From: Paenibacillus xylanilyticus
Lineage (GTDB): Bacteria > Bacillota > Bacilli > Paenibacillales > Paenibacillaceae
Assembly (NCBI RefSeq): GCF_013359935.1
Contig: NZ_JABMCB010000202.1
Coordinates: 744,001 to 808,000, forward strand
Reading direction: 5' to 3'
DNA length: 64,000 nt
The position numbers were made by a program, and so were the translations under genes. Below, piece after piece: positions 1 to 8,283 of this stretch. The notes under the pieces were generated by a model, which ran no database searches, had not been told where the DNA came from, and saw only the letters and a program-made list of their open reading frames with translations. Position 1 is the stretch's first letter. Each line of letters starts with the position of its first letter.

Positions 1-319
1 CCTCAATTTTGCGTTGAGCGGACTTAGCCTTCAAACCGTAATCTGTATCCAACCTCTGCTCAATAAAATCAGCCCCCATTAGCAGGGATACTGCCTCTTC
101 TGCTGTGAAGCTGACCGGGGGAAGAAAATATCCCTCCATTAGGGAATAACCCTGGCCAGGTGCTCCTATAATTGGCACCCCAGCTTCGCTTAGTGCTTGA
201 ATATCCCGATATATCGTACGTACACTTGTCTCAAACCGGGTAGCTAAATCTTCTGCTCTAAGCGTTTTGCTTCGCTGTAATTCAAGCGTGATTGCAAGCT
301 GCCGTTCCGTTTTGTTCAA
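1..319 (-). CDS. YafY/DeoR-type HTH transcriptional regulator (N-terminal part)
   Basis: Partial gene: the start is inside the window and the 3' end lies beyond base 1. The visible 106 residues form an HTH_11-type winged helix; the recognition-helix region reads TSVRTIYRDIQALSEAGVPI, typical of YafY-family regulators. A GY-x-L segment and a linker follow that normally lead to a WYL ligand-sensing domain, which is not visible here. I chose the TTG start at 319 because GGGGGAA sits about 6 bases upstream; an in-frame GTG at 334 has no ribosome-binding site. Regulators of this kind often control a neighbouring gene, but that neighbour is off the window. Target unknown. Confidence 0.8.
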   Translation of the reverse strand, partial: MNKTERQLAITLELQRSKTLRAEDLATRFETSVRTIYRDIQALSEAGVPIIGAPGQGYSLMEGYFLPPVSFTAEEAVSLLMGADFIEQRLDTDYGLKAKSAQRKIE

Positions 320-459
320 TTTCTGTTCCCCCACGATTGCTCAATTTAAGCCTTATTAATTCTATCATAGGTACTTACCCGATAGCTTAATTAGATCAGA
401 GATGAATGTTTTTCTACTAGCGATTAGATGAATTGTTTTTAAACAAACATACTAAAATA

Positions 460-498
460 GCGACTCCAAAATAGCTGTCACAGTTACTTTGGAGTCGC
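460..498 (-). terminator. Hairpin terminator after yxeA
   Basis: An 11-bp perfect stem (GCGACTCCAAA / TTTGGAGTCGC) lies just past the stop codon of the YxeA gene on the minus strand. The downstream run is only moderately T-rich (CTATTTTAG), so termination may be partial. Confidence 0.6.
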
Positions 499-516
499 AG
501 TTTAAGTATGACCAAA

Positions 517-873
517 TTAGTTGGAATTTAACGCATTAAACGCATTATCCGGAATGTCTTCTCTTTGAATTAATATCCATTTTTTGGTGTAAGATCCCTT
601 GGCAAGCACACTCACATACGTACCCTGCTCCAGTTCTTTACTTGAAGAGAATGTAATCTCTTCTTTTTGTCCCTGTTCGGTATAACCGCTCAGATTATAT
701 CTGTAGCGGATCCATTCATTTTTACCTTCCTGTTCGGCTGGTTTATTGATTACTGCGTATACATATTGTTCCTTATATAACGGGTTGAACTGATCAAACT
801 CCCGTTTGAATGTTATATATAAGCCCGAGCAGATAATGACGATAATGAATATAAAAATAACTGTTTTCTTCAT
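517..873 (-). CDS. yxeA: YxeA-family small membrane-anchored protein
   Basis: 118-residue protein with one N-terminal hydrophobic segment (about residues 3-20) followed by a small extracytoplasmic domain. Its size, the YAVINKPA and YxxNLxGY-type segments, and its position as last gene after a Bce-type permease match the YxeA (DUF1093) family, which in Bacillus subtilis ends the yxdJKLM-yxeA operon. The molecular role of YxeA is not established. The ATG at 873 has GGAGG six bases upstream; the ATG directly before it is too close to the ribosome-binding site. The gene starts about 20 bases after the permease stop, so it is probably co-transcribed with the ABC genes. Confidence 0.85.
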   Translation of the reverse strand: MKKTVIFIFIIVIICSGLYITFKREFDQFNPLYKEQYVYAVINKPAEQEGKNEWIRYRYNLSGYTEQGQKEEITFSSSKELEQGTYVSVLAKGSYTKKWILIQREDIPDNAFNALNSN

Positions 874-896
874 CATGCACCTCCTGAAAAATAGTG

Positions 897-2840
897 TTAC
901 AACATAGCGTGTTTAACAATTTTCCGATAGTAACCTAGAGTGAAAAGTGCGAACAGAAAATAGATGGCTGCATAGGCTCCTATCGAAATAATCGTTGGAA
1001 TAGTAATATCCGAAATAATAATAAACGAAGCCGCTTTAACTGCGAAGATCGAATGCAGCACCCCCATAAATAAAGGGAGAAGAAACACTACCATCTGCTT
1101 TCGCACAATGCCCTTCATAATCATCTTCTCATCAAATCCGAGCTGACGCAGCGTCTTGAAGCTCTGTTTTTCCTGCTCCGCCTCAGTCATTTGTTTAAAA
1201 TACAGGATACTGCCGGTAGAGGCCAGAAAGGCAAGTCCCAGAAAGGCAGCGATAAAAATCAATAATCCGGAAATCTCAATCATCTGTCTGTATCGTGCAT
1301 AGAAGTCGGTCGTAAAATGTTCGTCAGGATTATATTTCTGGTAAAGGGAGGAAGCTAAAGCAAGATCTCCTTTGTCTAATATACGATACGTATCGATCTG
1401 TACTTTCTCATAACCAGCAGTACTGGACATGCTATCCTCAATTTCTCTTAACGTATGTTCAGACACTAAAATCTGATTGCCGGATATATCGGAATTCACG
1501 AGATTTGCCACGACCAGTTCTTTTAACGGATAACTAACCGTCTGCCCCTCTGTTATCAGTTCAATATTCGTTGGGTAACGCTTTGAGAAATCACTGTCAT
1601 CAAAAGCAGTATAAGCAGTTACGCTGTATTCTACCGCTTCGCCGTCTGAAGGCACGGGCAACTTTTTATCTGTCCTTTGAAGCTGTTCGGCTGGAAGCCA
1701 CAACAGGTTTGTCTCGATATAGCTGGATTCATCAAGTGGATTAAGAATAACACCTTTAGTCCGGAGGGCCTCAATGGGTAGGTAGCTGAAGTTAATTCCT
1801 TCCCACTCAAGCTCGGTTATGAACGACTGTGCATCCATCTTCCTGTTTTCAAATGAGAAATCATAAGGCATCTCCATACGGACCGTATTCTCCGTGGAGT
1901 AGTAAATAGAATAAGCCATTGTAACTAGAGTAATGGTTAAAGCTGACAACACTGTAATTAAGGTGAGCGAGTTGGCATTACCCTTCATCCGGTGCATCAG
2001 TGGAGCAAGTGACAGGCTATTATACAAGCCAAGATGGCCATTTTTCCGTTTGCGAAGCCAGGAGAAGCACCATTTGATCGTCACACGAAACAAGATATAT
2101 GTTCCTGCAATAGTTGAAACAAGTACCAGGAATGAATTTAAAACTAATTGCTCATCTACCATCCGACCCGATAATTCATAGCCATATCCAAGAAGCACAA
2201 TACCAAGCATGGCATAAATAGCCGTAAGAATAGATGCTCGGATTGACGGAGGCTGGTTGGATAAGTCAGGTTGCTGATCTGCTTGAAACAAATTTAAAAG
2301 TGTACTGCGACATATCATGTATATGATTTGAACAGAAGTAATAACAACGACGAGAACAAAGACAATTACCGTATCGAAGGCTGCTGGTAATGAAAAGTCA
2401 ATCGCAGGCATCCCATCCAAACGGAGCAATTTCATTAGAATAAGGACAAACAAACGGGCTACCAATGCTCCACAGATAATTCCTGCAATGAGTGCACCAA
2501 AACCGAGTAGTATATTCTCTATGACTAAATAACGGGCAACCCAGCCTTTGGATAGACCGATGAGTTGGTACAATCCGATTTCACGGCTGCGCCGGCGTAG
2601 AAAAATTTGGTTAGATGATACAGTAAAGATTACAATAATCACAAAAAGTAGGATTGCTGCAGACTGAAAAGCTACCAGAAATTTATCACTTGAATCCATC
2701 ATCGCCTGAACTTGCTGATCATGCTGTAAAGAAGAAAAGACAAAGAACAGACTCAAACTGAAAATAAGTGCGAAGAAATATAAATAGTAATGCTTCACAT
2801 TTTGCCGCATGCTGCGTAGTGCTAAATCAAATACTGTCAA
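897..2840 (-). CDS. BceB/YxdM-type ABC permease (FtsX family)
   Basis: 647-residue ten-helix permease. It has an N-terminal helix, a first FtsX-type block (about residues 55-180), more helices, a large extracytoplasmic domain of about 200 residues (roughly 310-520) and a C-terminal FtsX block. This layout is diagnostic of BceB-type transporters, which sense and remove peptide antibiotics and signal to a partner kinase lacking its own sensor domain. The start is TTG, reading through the ATPase stop with a 14-base overlap; AGGGGG lies about 8 bases upstream. The substrate cannot be read from sequence. The attached yxeA suggests the YxdLM (cationic peptide) subgroup rather than BceAB itself. Confidence 0.9.
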   Translation of the reverse strand: MTVFDLALRSMRQNVKHYYLYFFALIFSLSLFFVFSSLQHDQQVQAMMDSSDKFLVAFQSAAILLFVIIVIFTVSSNQIFLRRRSREIGLYQLIGLSKGWVARYLVIENILLGFGALIAGIICGALVARLFVLILMKLLRLDGMPAIDFSLPAAFDTVIVFVLVVVITSVQIIYMICRSTLLNLFQADQQPDLSNQPPSIRASILTAIYAMLGIVLLGYGYELSGRMVDEQLVLNSFLVLVSTIAGTYILFRVTIKWCFSWLRKRKNGHLGLYNSLSLAPLMHRMKGNANSLTLITVLSALTITLVTMAYSIYYSTENTVRMEMPYDFSFENRKMDAQSFITELEWEGINFSYLPIEALRTKGVILNPLDESSYIETNLLWLPAEQLQRTDKKLPVPSDGEAVEYSVTAYTAFDDSDFSKRYPTNIELITEGQTVSYPLKELVVANLVNSDISGNQILVSEHTLREIEDSMSSTAGYEKVQIDTYRILDKGDLALASSLYQKYNPDEHFTTDFYARYRQMIEISGLLIFIAAFLGLAFLASTGSILYFKQMTEAEQEKQSFKTLRQLGFDEKMIMKGIVRKQMVVFLLPLFMGVLHSIFAVKAASFIIISDITIPTIISIGAYAAIYFLFALFTLGYYRKIVKHAML

Positions 2841-3612
2841 TATGGTCGCCCCCTAAAACAGCCTGCACATCAATGATTTCTTTGAAGAACGACTGTCTGG
2901 TTTTCTCTCCCCGATACAGTTCGGAATAAATCTTCCCGTCCTTTAAGAACACCACGCGGTTACAGTAGCTGGATGCGACTGGATCATGCGTGACCATGAT
3001 AATCGTGACCTTCCGTTTCCGGTTCACCTCCTCCATTACTGACAATAACGATGAAGCGGATTTGGAATCCAGTGCTCCCGTAGGCTCGTCTGCAAAGATG
3101 ATGGAAGGCTGATGGATGAGGGCCCGTCCAGCCGCAGTGCGTTGTTTTTGACCACCTGATATTTCGAAGGGGTATTTTTGTGATAATTCATCAATGCCAA
3201 GCACTTCTGCAATGGCTATATATTCGCTCTCTGCCTGCTCTTTACTTATTTTGCTAAGGGATAATGGCAGGAGGATGTTTTCCTTTACCGTCAAGGTATC
3301 AAGCAGGTTGTAGTCCTGAAAGATGAATCCAAGTTTTTTTCGCCGAAAAGCAGAAAGAGCGGTATTGTTCATGGTAGAGATATCTTCGTCTTCGATTAAA
3401 ATCGTGCCATCGGTAGTCCGATCAATAGTTGCAAGAACGTTAAGCAATGTTGTCTTTCCAGAACCGGAGGGCCCCATTATTCCAACAAATTCTTTGCGAA
3501 GAACACGTAACTCTATTCCCTTTAAAACCTGTTGGGCACCGCCCTTTGTACCATATGATTTGTGAACGTTGCGGGCATGTAAAACTGTTTCTTGTTCACT
3601 CCATTCATTCAT
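2827..3612 (-). CDS. BceA/YxdL-type ABC transporter ATP-binding protein
   Basis: 261-residue ATPase of the MacB/LolD-like class. It contains Walker A GPSGSGKTT, a Q-loop in FIFQDYNLLDTLTV, the signature ISGGQKQR, Walker B IIFADEPTGALD and the switch histidine in VTHDP. The open frame extends 37 codons further upstream, but ATG at 3612 has GGGAGGT six bases before it and gives the usual N-terminus. It overlaps the permease gene by 14 bases. A separate operator upstream (3703-3716) and a terminator ending the kinase gene (3724-3752) indicate that the ABC genes form their own transcription unit, induced by the neighbouring two-component system. Confidence 0.92.
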   Translation of the reverse strand: MNEWSEQETVLHARNVHKSYGTKGGAQQVLKGIELRVLRKEFVGIMGPSGSGKTTLLNVLATIDRTTDGTILIEDEDISTMNNTALSAFRRKKLGFIFQDYNLLDTLTVKENILLPLSLSKISKEQAESEYIAIAEVLGIDELSQKYPFEISGGQKQRTAAGRALIHQPSIIFADEPTGALDSKSASSLLSVMEEVNRKRKVTIIMVTHDPVASSYCNRVVFLKDGKIYSELYRGEKTRQSFFKEIIDVQAVLGGDHIDSI

Positions 3613-3702
3613 GTTGTACCTCCCAAAATTTGATTGTAGGTTAAGTCTACTTTGTATCCCCCATCTTGTCGCACGTTTTGGGTGACGAGTTGAATAGGAA
3701 GG

Positions 3703-3716
3703 TGACAGGATTGTCA
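3703..3716 (-). promoter_or_regulatory. Putative BceR-type operator (perfect 5-4-5 inverted repeat)
   Basis: Minus strand reads TGACA-ATCC-TGTCA, about 90 bases upstream of the ABC ATPase start and just after the kinase terminator. The TNACA-N4-TGTNA geometry is that described for BceR-like response regulators. The linked regulator at 4814-5497 is the obvious candidate binder. No convincing -35/-10 pair is evident. Confidence 0.6.
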
Positions 3717-3723
3717 TGTTCAC

Positions 3724-3752
3724 AAAAAAACAGCCAAGATTAATCTTGACTG
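3724..3752 (-). terminator. Terminator after the Bce-type kinase gene
   Basis: Minus strand AAACAGTCAAGATT / AATCTTGGCTGTTT stem followed by seven T, directly behind the kinase stop. It separates the regulator-kinase unit from the ABC transporter unit. Confidence 0.85.
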
Positions 3753-3753
3753 T

Positions 3754-4800
3754 TTATAACGGGATATTTTCCTCTTGTCCTCTTCGGATTGTCTCAAACG
3801 TATTGGGATCCGTAAAAGTCATTCGCATCGTCGTACCTTGCGACTGGACAGGTTGTACCTGAAGCGTTATTCCCATTTTACCCGCTACAGTTTGGGCAAG
3901 ATAGAGTCCCAATCCGGTAGCTGCGTTATGAATCCGTCCATTATCGCCTGTAAATCCTTTATCAAAGATACGTGGCAGGTCATGTGGCTGTATCCCCGGA
4001 CCTTCATCAATCAAGTCTAAGATAACATTATTTTTTTTCGTCACGTCTGTTTGGAATGTAAGAGATTTATCCGGGGGACTGTATTTAATGGCATTGGTCA
4101 ATAACTGACGGATGATAAAGCGGCACCATTTGCGGTCAGTGACAACCATGGCATCCGCACCTTCGATACCAATTTCCAGGTTTTTCTCCAAGCACCAAGG
4201 AGCCAGTTCACGAATCTCTTCTGCAACAAGACGATGTATGTAAACTCGTTCAAGCCTATAATCCGATTCCAAAGCGGGTAGACGTGTCATATGTAACTGA
4301 CGATCTACTAGTAAATGAATCCGCAGCCATTCAGAATCAATTCTTCGCATGTCTGGATCACTCGGTCTCGTGTCCAAAATTAGTTTCATCGCGGTAAGAG
4401 GAGTCTTAACTTCATGGATCCAAGAGGCCACAAAATCATTTTCAATCAATTGAGCTTCCTTAAACTGGGATAGTTTACGTTTGAACTGATAAGCAGTCTC
4501 TCTCAGCAACTCGTTTGTAGCCCTATCTAGTTCATTGTCAGGTTCAGGCAGGTTTTCAAACCAGTCTGAGGTCATGACTTCCTGCAGCTTGGCAATCGCC
4601 GTAATATATTTTGTTTCTTTCTTATAACGCCATAGAAAAAACAGAAGAAACCCAATAAGATACAAAGCATTTAAATAGAGAAGAGAGGTCAATTCAACTC
4701 TCAATTCTTGTTCAAGTAAGATTAGTAAATCGGTCAAACCTAGTAAGCCTACAAACAACAAGATCCAGCTTTTTCTTGAAACCAAGTAACGCATGAACAT
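3754..4800 (-). CDS. BceS/YxdK-type intramembrane-sensing histidine kinase
   Basis: 348-residue kinase. Two closely spaced membrane helices (about residues 9-30 and 40-60) leave almost no extracellular loop, the signature of intramembrane-sensing kinases that obtain their signal from a BceAB-type transporter. The phospho-acceptor is H129 in IHEVKTPLTAMK, followed by an N-box (NAIKYS), DEGPGI and GLGLYLA of the HATPase domain. ATG at 4800 is chosen because GGAGG lies nine bases upstream and the frame before it overlaps the regulator gene. It starts 13 bases after the regulator stop, so the two are one transcript. Confidence 0.9.
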   Translation of the reverse strand: MFMRYLVSRKSWILLFVGLLGLTDLLILLEQELRVELTSLLYLNALYLIGFLLFFLWRYKKETKYITAIAKLQEVMTSDWFENLPEPDNELDRATNELLRETAYQFKRKLSQFKEAQLIENDFVASWIHEVKTPLTAMKLILDTRPSDPDMRRIDSEWLRIHLLVDRQLHMTRLPALESDYRLERVYIHRLVAEEIRELAPWCLEKNLEIGIEGADAMVVTDRKWCRFIIRQLLTNAIKYSPPDKSLTFQTDVTKKNNVILDLIDEGPGIQPHDLPRIFDKGFTGDNGRIHNAATGLGLYLAQTVAGKMGITLQVQPVQSQGTTMRMTFTDPNTFETIRRGQEENIPL

Positions 4801-4813
4801 ATACCTATTCCTC

Positions 4814-5497
4814 CTATAAACTGATGGCCATATAACCCATTCCTTTCTTTGTAACGATTGCGTCTGATAGTCCAAGCGGCTCCAACTTTTGCCTCAGACG
4901 GGTTATATTTGCAGTTAGGGTGTTATCATTCACGAACTGTTCATCTTCCCATAATTTACGTATCAAATCATGACGCGAGATAACCGCATTGTTGGCTTTC
5001 ACGAGCGTGATTAACAGAAAAAATTCATTTTTTGTCAAATCAGCCTCCTCGTCTGATCTTCGAATTGTACCTCGTTTCAGATCAATCAAGGCACCATTCC
5101 ATTCCAGAATATCGGTCTGGCTTTCTCCGTAAGCATAAGTTCTACGAAGTACAGCTTGAATTTTGGCATACAGTACATTTGTATGAAAAGGTTTCTGGAT
5201 GAAATCGTCCGCACCCATATTGAGCGCCATGACCATATCTAAAGGATGATCGCGAGAGGATAAGAAAATGATAGGTACTTCGGATACGGAGCGAATCTCC
5301 CTGCACCAGTGAAAACCATCAAATTTAGGAAGTGTGATGTCCATCATAACGAGATGAGGTTGTTGATCAAGAAACGAACGCATGACCTCGTTAAAATTAT
5401 CCGGCCTCGTAACCCGAAACGCCCATGCTTCCAGTCCTGTTTTCAATGCTTCGTATAACGCATCATCATCTTCGACTACAAATATTGTGAACTCCAT
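4814..5497 (-). CDS. BceR/YxdJ-type OmpR-family response regulator
   Basis: 227-residue regulator. The receiver domain contains an acidic patch (VEDDD), phospho-acceptor D53 in VMMDITLPKFDG, T/S at LSSRD and the conserved K in IQKPFH. A C-terminal OmpR-type winged helix ends in VTKKGMGYMAI. ATG at 5497 has GGAGG eight bases upstream and gives the normal family length; the open frame extends 24 codons further without a good ribosome-binding site. First gene of the two-component unit; expected to activate the downstream ABC-yxeA genes through the inverted repeat at 3703-3716. Confidence 0.92.
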   Translation of the reverse strand: MEFTIFVVEDDDALYEALKTGLEAWAFRVTRPDNFNEVMRSFLDQQPHLVMMDITLPKFDGFHWCREIRSVSEVPIIFLSSRDHPLDMVMALNMGADDFIQKPFHTNVLYAKIQAVLRRTYAYGESQTDILEWNGALIDLKRGTIRRSDEEADLTKNEFFLLITLVKANNAVISRHDLIRKLWEDEQFVNDNTLTANITRLRQKLEPLGLSDAIVTKKGMGYMAISL

Positions 5498-5756
5498 AGA
5501 GTCAACCTCCTTGTTCATTTTCCTGCATGTTATGTCTGTGAAGTAACTCTTGGCCCCAAGCTGTTCCATAACTCAACAAAAATAATAACATATGTATTCG
5601 ACTGTACTACTCACTTCATACTTAATCGTTACCCAAATGAATGTATAGTTGTGCACAAATTTCTTCTTATTTCTTGTTACAACATGCCAAAGGTCATCCA
5701 TTTTTAGACGGAACAACTAAACAAAGTTTTACCACAGGTTATTAAAAAGGCGACCT

Positions 5757-6311
5757 TCATATGATGAATAACCGGGTAGCACTGTCATATACCATCGATC
5801 TGTATTTCTCATTCACCAAGTAATAAATCTGTCCTTCCCTCTTCTGCCAAGCAGCCGTTACATCTTCGGATAATTTATTGGTTTCAAGCTTCTCAGCTTT
5901 GTATTCCGAGGAGGCGATCTGTCCAAGCCCGGGCACGGACTGATACGAGCGGGACCACAAGTAGGTATTCCCGTTGTCTTCCTATACGAATTTTAATTTT
6001 TCCGTACCTACAGCGGCAGTAACGACCATTTGCTGGTTGAACCGATGCCGTACATCGTATTGGCAGTGATTGGTTCCCTGTTGTTGATATCATTTTTCCC
6101 AGTCTGTCCGGAAACCACGATTTCTCCCTCATCAATGAGTGCATATTGCAAACTTGTCGTGCCATACGACTCCGTCAATATATTCGCTTTCTCGATAACT
6201 GTTTTTTTTGGTTGTATCATACGTAAGGTTGCTACCGTTACTCGTAACCGGGGCGGCCATTGCAGACATTGGGGCAAGCATGGCAAACACCATTGTTATG
6301 ACTGTAATTGA
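5757..6311 (-). pseudogene. Decayed serine hydrolase (beta-lactamase/PBP4*-like)
   Basis: Read on the minus strand, a signal-peptide-like stretch (MVFAMLAPMSAMAAPVTSNG, frame a) passes through a run of eight A (near 6200) into frame b, which carries YALIDEGEIVVSGQTG and the catalytic-serine box YGIGSTSK. Soon after, the reading switches again, and the last part in another frame (SYQSVPGLGQIASSEYKAEK onward) resembles a distal region of the same family. At least two frame changes are present and the central domain with the YxN and HxG motifs is missing. No ribosome-binding site precedes the remnant. It cannot encode an active enzyme. Confidence 0.75.
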
Positions 6312-6571
6312 AGTTGTTTAATGAATGAAGATGTACTGCCCGTGACACCCATATGAACTGAACATGAACAACTTAAAAAGCCGCAATCGCGGTCTTCTCC
6401 AAGGTAAGATTGATTAAGAAAATGATTATTGTTACAAAAGGAACGTACGACACAGCAGTCAAACAAAAGGTCCTTGACTTTTATGTGTTGATTTTGAAGT
6501 TCGTTATTACATTGAGAAAACGCAAATGTAACTTGGTGGTAGGTAGATACAAAGTCCGAGAAATGTTTTTC

Positions 6572-6597
6572 TATTGTGAATTTTTCATATGTTGAAA
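6572..6597. repeat. 26-bp dispersed repeat, copy 1 (with inverted-repeat core)
   Basis: TATTGTGAATTTTTCATAT followed by G and TTGAAA. It is matched by 8132-8157 with one difference. The core TTTCA-N5-TGAAA is an inverted repeat. This is the only structure besides the terminator in the gene-free stretch 6312-6684. A 125-codon open frame on the minus strand there lacks a ribosome-binding site and family resemblance, so I do not call it. Confidence 0.6.
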
Positions 6598-6616
6598 GAT
6601 TATAGTATGAATCCAT

Positions 6617-6659
6617 AAAAAAACCTTCAAATTCACGTTCAGGTAAATTGAAGGTTTTT
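6617..6659 (-). terminator. Terminator after the MFS gene
   Basis: Minus strand AAAAACCTTCAA / TTGAAGGTTTTT, a 12-bp stem with a T tract, 25 bases past the transporter stop codon. Confidence 0.85.
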
Positions 6660-6684
6660 GATTTTATTTCCATATGAATCGAAA

Positions 6685-7926
6685 TTAAGCTTCCATCGAT
6701 CGTTGCAGACCTTTTTGACCTTTTGCCTGCATCCGTTTATGAGCAATCCATAGGAAGGGGACTCCGCATACGGCACTAAGCGCAATCGGTGTAAATACAT
6801 GTAAAGGTTGGTTAGCACCAAAGCTGTCCAGCAGGAAACCGCCTAGAATCGGAGCACTGACGTTCCCCAGATTGTTGAACCCGATCATGCCAAAATACGT
6901 CCCTTTCAATTCCGGCTTCGCGATCCGGTCCACCAGAACGTCCATCAACGTGAACATGAGTACTTCACCTACAGTAAAAATGACAACTGCCGCCACCAGC
7001 ATCCACGGGCTCTGCGCCAAGCCAAACATCATTAAACTCACGGATACCATAATATTGCCTATAATGAGCGGCACCACAGGTGGGAAGCGACTCGCGATCC
7101 GAACCACCGGAAATTGGACGGCCAGGACAACGACTGCGTTTAAGGATAGCATGTATCCAAACCATTTCGCACCGTCTGTCATATTCGGGTTAATCGCCAT
7201 AAATTGCGGCAAAGTCGAGCTGAAATGTCCATATCCGAGCACACAAAAGATCGTGCCAATCAATACAAACATAAAGACCGGATCACCACTCGTTGTGCGA
7301 AAAGCCTGTTTTAACCGGATCGGCTCTACTGTCCGCGAACCCTGTTCACCCGATTGCAGTGGATGAAGAATAAATTGAATAATTAACAGGATGCCATAAG
7401 CTATGTATACTCCGCCTGCGACCAGAAACGATACGTTGGAATCCGACAACCCCAGGTACAATCCAAGGAGCGGCCCAAACACAACGCCCAGATTAATCGC
7501 TGCATACCTCAGATTGAATACGAGCAGCTTGCTTGACGGCGGTGTGATGTCCGATAACAATGCTCTGGATGTCGGTTCAAACAGCGCCCGGCAAATGCCG
7601 TTGAGTGCGTTCATGACAAAAAAGAGCCAGATCTTGTCGGACAAAGCAAATCCAATAAATACGAGAGCCCAGCCAAAAACCGATATGAACAACACTTTTT
7701 TACGTCCAATCCGATCCGAGATATACCCTCCATAAAAGCTGGCAAAGACTCCTACCAGCGCACTTACCGCCACTATAATTCCTGTCTGCGTTGGCGACGC
7801 CCCCATCTGCTGCGTCAGATAGATCGACAGAAACGGAATACTCATTGAGGTAGCCATCCTTCCAAAAATCGTCCCCACAATGATGGTCCACGCCAGTGGA
7901 TGAATTTGTTTTAACTGTGATGCCAT
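6685..7926 (-). CDS. MFS family drug/sugar-efflux type transporter
   Basis: 413-residue protein with about 12 hydrophobic helices. The MFS motif A is present as GGYISDRIGRKKVL (about residues 65-80), and an R-rich acidic helix (RYAAINLGVVFGPLLG) follows. This pattern fits the DHA1-type multidrug exporters of the YttB/MdtG kind; substrate unknown. ATG at 7926 has GGGGG six bases upstream, whereas the more distal ATG at 7968 has no ribosome-binding site. Monocistronic, with its own terminator. A TATAAT sits at 7986-7991, about 60 bases upstream, with a poor -35. Confidence 0.85.
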   Translation of the reverse strand: MASQLKQIHPLAWTIIVGTIFGRMATSMSIPFLSIYLTQQMGASPTQTGIIVAVSALVGVFASFYGGYISDRIGRKKVLFISVFGWALVFIGFALSDKIWLFFVMNALNGICRALFEPTSRALLSDITPPSSKLLVFNLRYAAINLGVVFGPLLGLYLGLSDSNVSFLVAGGVYIAYGILLIIQFILHPLQSGEQGSRTVEPIRLKQAFRTTSGDPVFMFVLIGTIFCVLGYGHFSSTLPQFMAINPNMTDGAKWFGYMLSLNAVVVLAVQFPVVRIASRFPPVVPLIIGNIMVSVSLMMFGLAQSPWMLVAAVVIFTVGEVLMFTLMDVLVDRIAKPELKGTYFGMIGFNNLGNVSAPILGGFLLDSFGANQPLHVFTPIALSAVCGVPFLWIAHKRMQAKGQKGLQRSMEA

Positions 7927-8131
7927 GCTGTTCCCCCTTGTTGACCCTTCCTGAATTTTCATGTTCATTTAAACATATGAGTTCTATTATACGACTAGGG
8001 GACTTGTTAGAGGTAAATTTAATTTAGGAAAAAGACTTGACTTCTTTCATTTTGTTTTAAATTTCCCCGTTTTTCCTCGCACAGGCATACACTGTATCTA
8101 TATCCATGGTGAGTGCGTAAAGAGTGTTTAT

Positions 8132-8157
8132 TATTGTGAATTTTTCATATATTGAAA
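8132..8157. repeat. 26-bp dispersed repeat, copy 2
   Basis: Same element as 6572-6597 (19 identical bases, then A instead of G, then TTGAAA). It also lies just beyond an intrinsic terminator of a minus-strand gene, here the aldo/keto reductase. The rest of the gene-free stretch 7927-8283 holds only the transporter's upstream region and that terminator. Confidence 0.6.
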
Positions 8158-8215
8158 TTATATAATAGTTATCTTTTCATTGTTTTAGTTGTTCCCTTTT
8201 AATCCAGATTCAACT

Positions 8216-8240
8216 AAAAAAAGCCGCACTCGGCGGCTTT
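8216..8240 (-). terminator. Terminator after the aldo/keto reductase gene
   Basis: Minus strand AAAGCCGC / GCGGCTTT, 8-bp GC-rich stem with a five-base loop and a T-rich tail, 44 bases past the stop. Confidence 0.85.
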
Positions 8241-8283
8241 CAAAATCGATGGTTCTCTCTTGAACCATTCGATACGTCTTAGG

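Noticed and set aside
6296..6673. 125-codon open frame between the pseudogene and the MFS gene
   Set aside because: Spans the MFS terminator, no ribosome-binding site, no recognisable family; treated as intergenic.
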